Position numbers and translations under genes: made by a program
The notes under the pieces: model-generated
Told to the model about the DNA's origin: nothing
The model's database searches: none
Seen by the model: only the letters and a program-made list of their open reading frames with translations
Shown here: in pieces, positions 16,275 through 23,826 of the stretch
Numbering within the stretch: position 1 is the first letter of the stretch
Layout: every line of letters begins with the position of its first letter
From: Nonomuraea rhodomycinica
GTDB taxonomy: Bacteria > Actinomycetota > Actinomycetes > Streptosporangiales > Streptosporangiaceae
Assembly (NCBI RefSeq): GCF_013363995.1
Contig: NZ_JABWGO010000002.1
Coordinates: 744,001 to 808,000 of the forward strand
Length of the DNA stretch: 64,000 nucleotides
Reading direction: 5' to 3'

Positions 16275-17492
16275 GTGGCATCGTCAAGAGGCGTGCGGCA
16301 CGATTCCATGCGCGCCCGCAATCTCGCCGTCGTGCTCGGCGAGATCCGCGCGGCGGGCCCGCTCACGAGGGCCGCCCTGGCCGAGCTGACCGGGTTGACC
16401 AAGACCACCGTGTCGAAGCTGGTCTCCGACCTGCTCGACGCCGGCGTCGTCGTCGAGAACGGCGCCGTCCGCGACGGCGAGCGGGGCCGTCCCGGCGTCG
16501 CCGTGAGCCTCAGCGGCCACCGGATCGCCACGCTCGGCCTGGAGGTCAACGTCGACTACCTGGCCGCCTGCGTCGTCGATCTCACCCGCACCGTGCGCGT
16601 GCGCCGCGTCCGCCCCGCCGACAACCGCGGCTCCCGCCCCGAGGCCATCCTCGCCGACCTGCGCGAACTCGCCGGCCAGGCCGTCGCCGACGCCGAGCGC
16701 GCCGGGCTGCGCATCACCGGCGCAGCCCTGGCCGTGCCGGGCCCCGTCCAGGACGGCCTGCTGCGCAACGCGCCCCACCTCGGCTGGCGCGACATCGGGG
16801 TGGCGGGCCAGCTCGGCCTGCACGACCTGGCCTGCGAGGTCGACAACGAGGCCAACCTCGCGGCGCTCGGCGAGCTGTGGTTCGGCTCCGGCCAGAGCGA
16901 CTTCCTGTACGTCTCGGGCGAGATCGGCATCGGGGCCGGGCTGGTGGTGGACGGGTCGCTGTTCCGCGGCACGTACGGGCTGGCCGGCGAGCTGGGGCAC
17001 GTCGTCGTCGTGCCCGACGGGCCCGCCTGCCGCTGCGGCGGCCGCGGCTGCCTGGAGGTGTACGCGGGACAGGACGCGCTGCTCGGGGCCGTGGTCCCGA
17101 TGCGCGGCCGGGTGGCGGCCCTGCCCGGCGCCGCCGCCGCGCTGCCCGCCGCCTCGGCCTCGATCGACGGGCTCGTGTCGCTGCTGGAGGCGGGCGACCG
17201 CGCGGCCCTCGCGGCGGCCGGCCAGGCGGGCGAGGCGCTCGGCCTGGCCCTCACCTCGGCGGTCCACCTGCTCGACCCGGGGACGATCGTGCTGGGCGGG
17301 GTGTTCGCGCGGCTGTTCCCCTGGGTGGAACGGCCCGCGTCCGACGTGCTGTCGGCGCGGCTGCGGCAGATGCGGCGCACGCCGCCGCGGGTCGCCATGT
17401 CGGCGATCGGCGCGGACGCGGCGGTGCTGGGGGCGGCGGGGCTGGCGATGCAGCGGGTGCTCGCCGACCCGGCGGGCGTCCTCGCCCTCTGA
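16275..17492 (+). CDS. ROK-family transcriptional repressor (XylR-type)
   Basis: A 405-residue protein. An N-terminal winged helix ([28 protein letters not shown], about residues 34-61) precedes a ROK kinase-like sugar-binding domain (about 90-400). The ROK zinc motif is visible as [14 protein letters not shown] near residue 253. The GTG start at 16275 is preceded by GGAGG with 5-6 nt spacing. It is divergent from xylA across a strong palindrome, so it most likely represses xylA and itself, with xylose as inducer. The last two points are inference from the family. Confidence 0.92.
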   Translation: MASSRGVRHDSMRARNLAVVLGEIRAAGPLTRAALAELTGLTKTTVSKLVSDLLDAGVVVENGAVRDGERGRPGVAVSLSGHRIATLGLEVNVDYLAACVVDLTRTVRVRRVRPADNRGSRPEAILADLRELAGQAVADAERAGLRITGAALAVPGPVQDGLLRNAPHLGWRDIGVAGQLGLHDLACEVDNEANLAALGELWFGSGQSDFLYVSGEIGIGAGLVVDGSLFRGTYGLAGELGHVVVVPDGPACRCGGRGCLEVYAGQDALLGAVVPMRGRVAALPGAAAALPAASASIDGLVSLLEAGDRAALAAAGQAGEALGLALTSAVHLLDPGTIVLGGVFARLFPWVERPASDVLSARLRQMRRTPPRVAMSAIGADAAVLGAAGLAMQRVLADPAGVLAL

Positions 17493-17540
17493 CCCCCTCC
17501 CGGGACTCTTCCGGCTGACCCCCTTCCGGGGTCTTCCGTC
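17490..17540. repeat. Two 25-26 bp tandem units at the convergent ROK/arginase gene ends
   Basis: TGACCCCCTCCCGGGACTC.. (17490-17515) and TGACCCCCTTCCGGGGTC.. (17516-17540). The first unit begins with the ROK stop codon and the second runs into the arginase stop. Each unit contains a small CCGG-centred inverted repeat and may act as a terminator. Confidence 0.55.
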
Positions 17541-18432
17541 AGGCGGCCAGGGCCCGGACGATGACGTCGGCGAGCAGAGCGGCCTGCGACCCGTCCTCGT
17601 CCAGGTCGGGATCCAGGATCGTCACCTGGAAGCCGGCCGCGCCGGGCAGCCGGAGCAGGCCGCGCAGCAGCCGTACCAGCTCGTCGGCCGACAGACCGCC
17701 GGGGGAGGGCGAGTCGACGGCCGACAGCACGGACGAGTCGAGCACGTCGGCGTCCACGTGGATCCAGAACCCGTCGAGCTCCGGCCTGGCCAGCACGGCC
17801 GCCGCCGCCTCCTCGCCCCGGGCGGCCACCTCGGCGGCGGGCACGTACGCGAGGCCGGAGCCCGCGACGTCCAGCAGATCCTCGCCCTCCCGCACACCGA
17901 GCACGATCACGTCCTCGTCCCGCACGTACGGCCGCAGGCCGTCGATGTCGGTCAGATAGCCGTCGCCGCGCCCGGTCACCAGCGCCAGGTCCTCCCCGGC
18001 CGCCGCGCCGACGTGCGGCGAGTTGCCCAGGTGGCGGAAGTCGGCGTGCGCGTCGAGGTACGCCAGCCCGTACCGGCCCTCGCGCCGCAGCGCCAGCGCG
18101 GCCCCGAGCACGATCGAGCAGTCACCGCCCAGCACCACCGGGAACCGTCCCTCGCCGCGCAGCCCGGCGAGGCGCTCGGCCAGCCTGCGCGTGTAGGCGG
18201 CGATGGCCTGGCCGTTGCGCACGCCGTCGCCGGGCTGCCAGGTGGACACGTACCGGGGCGGCACCACGGCTCCGGCGTCGCTCGCGCCGAGCCGCTGGAG
18301 CAGCCCGGCGTCCCGCAACGCCCACGGGGCCTTGTAGCAGCCGGGGACGCTGTCCGGCGCGGGCGGGCGCAGACCCAGGTTGGAGGGAGCGTCGAGGACG
18401 GCCAAGACTCTGTCAGTGGTTATAATGCTCAT
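17539..18432 (-). CDS. Arginase/agmatinase/formiminoglutamase-family protein
   Basis: A 297-residue ureohydrolase-fold protein. Metal-binding motifs are YLDAHADF (about residue 125) and IHVDADVLD (about 220), and DSPSPGGL matches the family's C-terminal signature. The usual GGDHS motif reads VVLGGDCS, so the His metal ligand is replaced by Cys. Closely related actinobacterial arginase-family proteins may share this change, but I cannot check. It should still hydrolyse a guanidino- or formimino-compound if the metal site is intact. It is divergent from the CGNR gene with only 36 bp between start codons. Confidence 0.85.
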   Translation of the reverse strand: MSIITTDRVLAVLDAPSNLGLRPPAPDSVPGCYKAPWALRDAGLLQRLGASDAGAVVPPRYVSTWQPGDGVRNGQAIAAYTRRLAERLAGLRGEGRFPVVLGGDCSIVLGAALALRREGRYGLAYLDAHADFRHLGNSPHVGAAAGEDLALVTGRGDGYLTDIDGLRPYVRDEDVIVLGVREGEDLLDVAGSGLAYVPAAEVAARGEEAAAAVLARPELDGFWIHVDADVLDSSVLSAVDSPSPGGLSADELVRLLRGLLRLPGAAGFQVTILDPDLDEDGSQAALLADVIVRALAA

Positions 18433-18468
18433 ACTCCTGACGGTAGCACGGGCTGATGGGATGGCGGA

Positions 18469-19047
18469 ATGCGGGTTTTCGCGGAGACGGGTCTGGTGGC
18501 GCTGGACCTGGCCAACACCTGGGACGCGTACCTGGACGAACCGGAACGACTGCCGGACGCGGCGGCGCTGCGCCGCTTCTGCGCGGAGCTGTCGGTGACG
18601 CGGAGCGAGGAGGAACCGGCGGATCGGGCGGATCTGGAGGATCTGGCGGATCAGAGGGATCTGGCGGATCTGGCGGAGGTGCGGGCGGTGCGCGATCGGC
18701 TCCGGGCCGTCCTGTCCGCCGACCCCGCGGACCGCTCACCGGCGCTGGCGCGCTGGACGGCCGAGCTGCCGCTACGCCCGGCCGTCGAGGAGGCGGACGG
18801 CGTCCCCCGGCTCCGGCTGGCCCCCGCGCCCGGCGCCTCGCTCGCCGGCCGCCTGGCCGTACGGGCCGTGCAGGAGTTGCTCGACCTGGCGGCGGAGGGT
18901 GACTGGGAACGGGTGCGGATGTGCGCCGCCGCCCCGTGCCGGGACGCGTTCGTGGACCGCAGCCGCCCGGGGCGGCGCCAGTTCTGCTCGACCCGCTGCG
19001 CCAACCGCGCCCACGCCGCCGCCTCCCGCGCCCGCCACCGCCCCTGA
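18469..19047 (+). CDS. CGNR zinc-finger / ABATE-domain protein (putative transcriptional regulator)
   Basis: A 192-residue protein. The N-terminal ABATE domain contains GLVALDLANTW. The middle is rich in Glu/Asp/Leu (EEPADRADLEDLADQRDLADLAE), a likely slippage-prone repeat. The C-terminal zinc finger is MCAAAPCRDAFVDRSRPGRRQFCSTRCANRA, with four cysteines and the CxxRxxNR-type ending. These proteins are thought to be stress-response regulators; targets unknown. The last 25 nt including the stop are duplicated immediately downstream. Confidence 0.88.
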   Translation: MRVFAETGLVALDLANTWDAYLDEPERLPDAAALRRFCAELSVTRSEEEPADRADLEDLADQRDLADLAEVRAVRDRLRAVLSADPADRSPALARWTAELPLRPAVEEADGVPRLRLAPAPGASLAGRLAVRAVQELLDLAAEGDWERVRMCAAAPCRDAFVDRSRPGRRQFCSTRCANRAHAAASRARHRP

Positions 19048-19090
19048 GACCCGCGCCCGCCACCGCCTCTGAGACCCGAGCCCGCCCCGC
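19025..19090. repeat. 25-bp tandem repeat at the CGNR gene end (2.6 copies)
   Basis: Units 19025-19049 and 19050-19074 differ at one base, and a partial third copy runs to about 19090. The first unit contains the gene's TGA (19045-19047); the second keeps TGA at the same position. Confidence 0.75.
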
Positions 19091-19411
19091 ACACCAGGAT
19101 CGGCCAGCCGTACGGACCCTGTGGCGACCACCCGTCGCTCGTGTGACCATCCATCCGCAGGAGACCACGTCGGCGGTCGGCAACCACCCCATGACCCGCC
19201 CTGGGCCCCGGGTGAGCGGCTGTCCCAGCAGGGCGGCCAGCGTGACCGCCCGCACGACCCCCGGAGCGGCCAGGAAGACGCTCTCCCAGGACGCGCTGGG
19301 CATCGCGACGAGGGAGGAGGGAGAGGTCGCTGTTCGATCCCTCATGCCGGCATTGTGCCGCCCTGTTGTGATCTTTGGCGGTAGCCTGGCGTGATTTCCG
19401 AGGAGACATCG
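19091..19411. other. Spacer without a supported gene
   Basis: About 320 bp between the CGNR and LRR genes. Minus-strand translation from 19345 gives a short hydrophobic stretch (SWESVFLAAPGVVRAVTLAALLG) that continues antisense into the CGNR gene. I do not regard it as a gene, though a decayed membrane-protein fragment is possible. The LRR promoter should lie near the right end, which is AT-richer (19340-19390). Confidence 0.4.
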
Positions 19412-20101
19412 ATGGCGTCCGAAGCCGAAGATCGCATCAACCGGGCACTGCGCACCAGCACTCCCGTCCTGGACCTCTCCGGCCTGGAGCTCCGCAGCCT
19501 GCCGGCGACGCTGGCCGCGTTCACCTCACTCACCCACCTCAACCTGAGCTTCAACCAGCTCAGTGAGCTGCCGGAATGGCTGGGCGGGCTCACCTCACTC
19601 ACCCGGCTTGACCTGGCAGGCAACAGACTCCGGGAACTTCCCGGATCTCTGGCTCACCTCCACGCTCTCCAGGGACTCGGCTTGGCCGGTCACCACCTCA
19701 AGGAGCTACCCGTGTGGTTGGGCGACCTCAAGGCGCTGACCTTCCTGGATCTGTCTGACGGCCCCCTGGAGGAGTTGCCTGAGTGGATGGGGAATCTCAC
19801 CTCCCTCACCATGCTCGACGTCCACGCCAACAACCTCAGCGAGCTGCCCGATTCACTGGGAAACCTCGCCTCGCTCACCCGGCTCGACGTGGCGGACAAC
19901 CCACTCAGCGAGCTCCCGGACTCGCTGGCCACGCTCCACGCCCTTGTCGAACTCGACGTCACCGACACGTACCTGAGTGAGCTGCCGAAATGGTTGAAGA
20001 AGCTCCCCTCGCTCGAACGGATCGACCTGAACGAGGCCGACTTCGACAAGATTCCCAAGTGGGCGTCCCGTCTGGTCGTGGACGGTGAAGATTCCGTCTA
20101 G
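19412..20101 (+). CDS. Leucine-rich repeat protein
   Basis: A 229-residue cytoplasmic protein, no signal peptide. After a 30-residue N-terminal segment it has eight LRRs of exactly 23 residues (for example LTSLTRLDLAGNRLRELPGSLAH, LASLTRLDVADNPLSELPDSLAT), of the bacterial/plant-like LxxLxxLxLxxNxLxxLP type. Start ATG 19412 is chosen over the in-frame GTG at 19391 because AGGAG lies 6 nt upstream. It is convergent with the protease/TPR operon, whose last gene ends 120 bp away. LRR proteins are protein-interaction scaffolds; a role with the adjoining conflict system is possible but unproven. Confidence 0.88.
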   Translation: MASEAEDRINRALRTSTPVLDLSGLELRSLPATLAAFTSLTHLNLSFNQLSELPEWLGGLTSLTRLDLAGNRLRELPGSLAHLHALQGLGLAGHHLKELPVWLGDLKALTFLDLSDGPLEELPEWMGNLTSLTMLDVHANNLSELPDSLGNLASLTRLDVADNPLSELPDSLATLHALVELDVTDTYLSELPKWLKKLPSLERIDLNEADFDKIPKWASRLVVDGEDSV

Positions 20102-20220
20102 TGCGACGCCTACTGGCACGCACGAGAACCGGCGAGCACGATCGGAACGGCGTCACCGCGCCTCGGCGCGGTCCGAGCGCGCCGCAGGAATCCCCGCCCA
20201 TCGAGGTCAACGGAGCACGG

Positions 20221-21909
20221 TCACGGTCCGGGATGGTCGGCGAGCCATCGCTGAGCCCTCTCGGAGTAGATACCGGGCATCATCGCGACGGCGCCGATGA
20301 GCTGTCGTGCCTCTCGGATCCGCCCCGCCACCGTGAGAACCATCCCCCGGATGAACATCGAAGCCATGACGATGTCCACCTCCAGGGAATGGCTCCCGAG
20401 CATGGCGAACTCATACGCCCGGGCAGGCTCGCCCCGGCGGAGGCAGAGGTCGGCGAGCGCCACTCCCGCGGCCTCGGTCACCGTGCCGTGGTTCCCCCGC
20501 GCGAGCTGGGTCAGATAGGCCATCTGGGTCTCCTGCCTGCCGAGCTCGGCCTCGCGGAGCGCCAGGAGGTAGAGGGCTTCGGGAGATCCCCGGTCGCCGC
20601 AGAGCCTCGCACTGAGCAGGAGCTGTTCGTGGTAGAGCTCAGGCATGCCCCTGCGCTGGGCGATGAGTGCGAGTCCGAGGTGCGCCATGGCCCGGGTCTC
20701 GGATCGGCGGGAGATCAGCGCCTTCCTGAGCCACTTCTCCGCCTCTTCGGCGTCGGACGCGGACAGCATCGCGCCGATCCGGCGCGCGGCCGCGAACCCC
20801 ACCTCGGGCGGGCCGGTGCGTTCGGCACGTCGCAGCGAGGCCAGGGCGAGGTCGGGCTCTCCGGCCTCGGCGAGGACTTCGCCTACGCGCAGCAGCCGCT
20901 CGGGGTCCTGCTCCGCGCCGAGGTCGCCGCGGGCGCGTTCCTTGCCGAGGGCACACATCCGCTTGAGCTCGGCGGCGTTCGCCTTGCGCGCCTGCGAGCC
21001 GTCGATCCACTTCAGGAAGATGCCGAGGCTTGAGCGGTGCAGGGATCGGAGCGTCTTGACGTCCTGGTCCGGCAGGTCGATCAGCGCGGCCTGGATCGCG
21101 CCGATGCCGTACCCCGTCCTCTCGGCGGCCGTCTCATCGTCCGGCTCCGGCCCGAACATCAGCAGTCGTCGGCGTTCTCTTACGGCCTCCGTGAGCTGCG
21201 GCAACCGGACTCCGGGAATATCCGCGAGGCTGTCATCGGCGCCCAGCGGATCCAGCGGAAGATGAGAGAGCTCTCGGGAGGCCGCCGCCGCCCGCGCGAA
21301 AGCGGCTTCCGCCGCGTCGAGCGAGCCCGCCGCCACGGCATGCTTGCCGTAGGCGACCCAGTAATCGGGGCTGCGCACCTGCGCGAGCGGTGCTCGCCGC
21401 AGGATGTCGAACGCCGGGCCGGTCCGGTCCGCCCGCGCGTACGCCGCGGCGACCTGCAGGAGGTTCATCACGGCGAGATGGGCGCTCGGAACCTCCGCCA
21501 TCTGCACATCACGAAGGGAGGCGAGAAGCCGGTCGCCGCGCACGATGAGCTCCCGTAGGGCGGCCACGCCCGCGACCACGAAGTACGGGCCATGCAGGGC
21601 AAGATCCCGCGCCTCCGGCGGTATGGCGCTCAGGCAGCTCACCAGTGTCTCGTCGTATTCATCCAGCAACGTTGCGCGGTCTTCGTCGGCCACGAAGAAG
21701 AGGGCTTCCGTCGCCGGGTCACGGCAGATCAGAGGCAGCCATCTCTCGGCTCCGCAACCACACGCCACGGGCGCCGCAGGCAGGTCCGGGTCCTCGAGGA
21801 GCCTCCGGGTCTCCTCGGTCGAGTCGGAGGTGTCGAAGAAGACGCGACCCGACAGCGGCAACCCGTCTCCGCATCCCGCGCAACGGGCCGGCGCGTCATC
21901 GAGGGTCAT
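20221..21909 (-). CDS. Cys-rich (CpXC-like) N-terminal domain plus TPR-like repeat protein
   Basis: A 562-residue protein, third gene of the Trypco1/protease operon, overlapping the protease gene by 4 nt (ATGA). Residues 1-70 contain paired cysteines (CAGCGDGLP ... CGCGAERWLPLIC) in the arrangement of CpXC-like zinc ribbons. The rest is helical. From about residue 150 there are TPR/Sel1-like helical repeats (AYARADRTGPAFDILRRA, GEVLAEAGEPDLALASLRRAERT, LADLCLRRGEPARAYEFAMLG). It is likely a sensor or scaffold. Zinc ribbon and TPR are read from the sequence; the role in a conflict system is inferred from the operon. Confidence 0.8.
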   Translation of the reverse strand: MTLDDAPARCAGCGDGLPLSGRVFFDTSDSTEETRRLLEDPDLPAAPVACGCGAERWLPLICRDPATEALFFVADEDRATLLDEYDETLVSCLSAIPPEARDLALHGPYFVVAGVAALRELIVRGDRLLASLRDVQMAEVPSAHLAVMNLLQVAAAYARADRTGPAFDILRRAPLAQVRSPDYWVAYGKHAVAAGSLDAAEAAFARAAAASRELSHLPLDPLGADDSLADIPGVRLPQLTEAVRERRRLLMFGPEPDDETAAERTGYGIGAIQAALIDLPDQDVKTLRSLHRSSLGIFLKWIDGSQARKANAAELKRMCALGKERARGDLGAEQDPERLLRVGEVLAEAGEPDLALASLRRAERTGPPEVGFAAARRIGAMLSASDAEEAEKWLRKALISRRSETRAMAHLGLALIAQRRGMPELYHEQLLLSARLCGDRGSPEALYLLALREAELGRQETQMAYLTQLARGNHGTVTEAAGVALADLCLRRGEPARAYEFAMLGSHSLEVDIVMASMFIRGMVLTVAGRIREARQLIGAVAMMPGIYSERAQRWLADHPGP

Positions 21910-23036
21910 CTCGTCCCGCCCGGGTTCGCCTCCCTGGCGGCGCGGAGCAGCTCGCCGGGGTTCGTGATGGTGAACGCGAGTTCGAAGGGCGGGCTCTGCC
22001 AGACCTCCAGATCCGAGCCGCCCGGTTCCCGCCATCGCACATGCAGTGACAGCAGATAGATCCACCCCTCCGCCGCATGGATCTGGAGGCTGTAGCCCTC
22101 GGTCTCCTGGGGTTGCAGCATGTGTGCGTGATCGAGCAGCTCGTAAACGCCCGGCGCCGGCTCGATCTCGACCGAGAGGGAGAACTGCTCGGGCAGCCCC
22201 TCCGGTAGGTCATGGTGCGGCGCGGCGGTCCTGCGGCACGAGATCACCTCCAGCCCCATGGAGACCAGCTTGACGAGCGCTCCCGCGACGTTGGTCACGG
22301 TGAACAGGACGCCGGCCGGGCGGTGCGCGGGCGTGCGCTCTCGGATCGCGTCGATGTCGACGATCACCCGGCTGTCATGGGCCTTGCCCGCCGAGCGGAG
22401 AATGTCCCCCCACCGTGGATCGCTCTCGCCGTATCGAGCATTGGCCTCCTTGAGGCCCGGCATCGCGGCGAAGGCAGCCCTCACGGGGATGCCCCATCCT
22501 CCGCCCCGCTCGCCCCGGCTCGTCTTGACGACCCCGGCGACGGCGCCGCCGGCCAGGTCCAGGAGCGGCGAGCCGCTCATGCCGGCGACCGCGTCGCCTG
22601 CCATCAACTTCAGCAGCTGCCCGCCCGCGACATCGTGCAGCCCTTCGTACGTGAACGTGCTCGGCTCCTCCGACGGCATCGGCGAGAAGGTCGTCGTGTA
22701 ACCACGCGTGTACAGCCGCTGATCGATGACCGGAATCCGCTCGTCCAGCACGACGCACGGATGCTGTTCGTAGTCGCGGATCCGCAGCAGGCAGAGGTCG
22801 GGATAGGGGTAGAAGGCGTCCTCGCCGGCCGCCGCCGGGAACCGGGATTCCACCTCGGCGTCGAGCACGACACCCAGATGCCGCACTTCGACGATCTCGC
22901 CGATCGGCTCGTCGACGACATGGGCGCACGTGAGGACAGCGCCCGGCGCGACGAGGAAGCCGGTGCCGCCCACAGTGGAGTTGACGAGCACCAGCCGAGG
23001 CTTGAGCAGTTCGTCGATGCTACGCAGCAGCTTCAC
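21906..23036 (-). CDS. Trypsin-like serine protease of a Trypco conflict operon
   Basis: A 376-residue cytoplasmic protein, no signal peptide. The S1-type catalytic triad is visible: His39 in LTCAHVV, Asp80 in YPDLCLLRI and Ser154 in GMSGSPLLD. Residues about 225-376 form a beta-rich C-terminal domain (VLFTVTNVAGALVKLVSMGLEV, LSLHVRWRE) of unknown type. I chose GTG at 23036 because GAGGG lies 5 nt upstream and homology begins there; upstream in-frame ATGs have no suitable RBS. It overlaps the Trypco1 gene by 17 nt. In known systems such proteases are activated by a sensor and cleave partner proteins. Confidence 0.85.
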   Translation of the reverse strand: MKLLRSIDELLKPRLVLVNSTVGGTGFLVAPGAVLTCAHVVDEPIGEIVEVRHLGVVLDAEVESRFPAAAGEDAFYPYPDLCLLRIRDYEQHPCVVLDERIPVIDQRLYTRGYTTTFSPMPSEEPSTFTYEGLHDVAGGQLLKLMAGDAVAGMSGSPLLDLAGGAVAGVVKTSRGERGGGWGIPVRAAFAAMPGLKEANARYGESDPRWGDILRSAGKAHDSRVIVDIDAIRERTPAHRPAGVLFTVTNVAGALVKLVSMGLEVISCRRTAAPHHDLPEGLPEQFSLSVEIEPAPGVYELLDHAHMLQPQETEGYSLQIHAAEGWIYLLSLHVRWREPGGSDLEVWQSPPFELAFTITNPGELLRAAREANPGGTR

Positions 23037-23400
23037 CCGTGCCCTCGCCGTCACTCTCCTCATCGCTGTCCGCCGCGCCGTGCGCCTGCTTGTCACGCGC
23101 CGTGTCCCAGGTCAACGTGAGCTTGAGGCTCGCCTTGCCGCCGGCCTCCGCCAGCACGCTCGCGACCTTGCCGCTCTTGACCGCGATCTCGATGCCGAAC
23201 TCCACGCTGACCTGGTCGGGCCGTACTGACTCGACCGCGTCCGCGACTGTTCCGGCGACGCCGGTGACGACCTTCCTGAGGTCGTCGACCGGCAGCTTCC
23301 GCAAGACCTGGGTCGAGCCGACATCCGACGGGCCTTCGACGCGGACCCGCGCGAGAATGACCTCGCCGTCCGGCAGCTCGATGGGAACCACGTTCGACAT
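23020..23400 (-). CDS. Trypsin-co-occurring domain 1 (Trypco1 / CU044_2847 family) protein
   Basis: A 126-residue protein. The pattern VVPIELPDGEVILARVRVEG ... DLRKVVTGVAGTVADAVESVRPDQVSVEFGIEIAVKSGKVASVLAE ... ASLKLTLTWD matches the Trypco1 family described from bacterial NTP-dependent and protease-linked conflict systems. The C-terminal tail is acidic and low-complexity (ADSDEESDGEGTGEAAA). ATG at 23400 follows GAGGAG. It is the first gene of the operon, directly coupled to the protease it is named for. Molecular function is not established; a regulatory or adaptor role for the protease is assumed. Confidence 0.85.
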   Translation of the reverse strand: MSNVVPIELPDGEVILARVRVEGPSDVGSTQVLRKLPVDDLRKVVTGVAGTVADAVESVRPDQVSVEFGIEIAVKSGKVASVLAEAGGKASLKLTLTWDTARDKQAHGAADSDEESDGEGTGEAAA

Positions 23401-23812
23401 GCCCGATCACTCCTCTTCCGCCAGCGAGGTATCTCCACGCCCAGAGATCGTCATCTCATCATGACCGCTGGGCCGGGCGCCCGGGCCTGGAATGCCGGGT
23501 TGTCAGGTCTCCGCGCGCGATGGCGATGGCCTACCAGGGCCGCGGGCCACAGCGCAGGCAATTCCTCTGACCTCGACTTCGTACCGGCCCGAGGTTCTGT
23601 GAGCAGGCTCTTGCCTTTTCCGGTCTGGCAGAGGGCCAAGCGTTTTCTGCGAACGCGGGTGACTCTCGGGGGTGCAGGGGGCCGGAGGCCCCTTGCCAAG
23701 GGGGTGTGGGGGAGCTCGGCTCCCCCACACAGCGCTGTCCGAGTCGAGACGCGCGGAGCGCGCCCCTTCGAGGGCCTTGCCTTTCAGGCCCTTCCGCTTC
23801 AGGCCCCTGTGG
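23401..23812. other. Intergenic region with repeat-type hairpins
   Basis: About 410 bp between the efeB stop and the Trypco1 start. Positions 23671-23730 hold GGGGCC-GGA-GGCCCC, CCTTGCCAAGG and a perfect 12-bp stem GTGTGGGGGAGC / GCTCCCCCACAC. This block resembles dispersed intergenic repeats seen in actinomycete genomes. The right half probably terminates efe transcription. The left half, next to 23401, should carry the Trypco1 promoter. No gene is supported; open frames here are GC-bias artefacts. Confidence 0.55.
23704..23730. terminator. Perfect 12-bp stem-loop downstream of efeB
   Basis: GTGTGGGGGAGC (23704-23715), loop TCG, GCTCCCCCACAC (23719-23730). It lies 83 nt past the efeB stop on the minus strand. 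It is symmetric, so it could terminate in either direction. Confidence 0.6.
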
Positions 23813-23826
23813 TCAGGCGAACAGGG
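23784..23826. repeat. Degenerate 14-15 bp repeats at the efeB 3' end
   Basis: TCAGGC recurs at 23784, 23799 and 23813, the last being the efeB stop (TGA on the minus strand). The flanking bases are partly conserved (CTTCAGGCCC). It is another example of a gene-end repeat carrying copies of the stop codon. Confidence 0.45.

Noticed and set aside
19091..19345. Minus-strand hydrophobic peptide as a small membrane protein
   Set aside because: Only one hydrophobic stretch, then it runs antisense through the CGNR gene; no RBS or family match.
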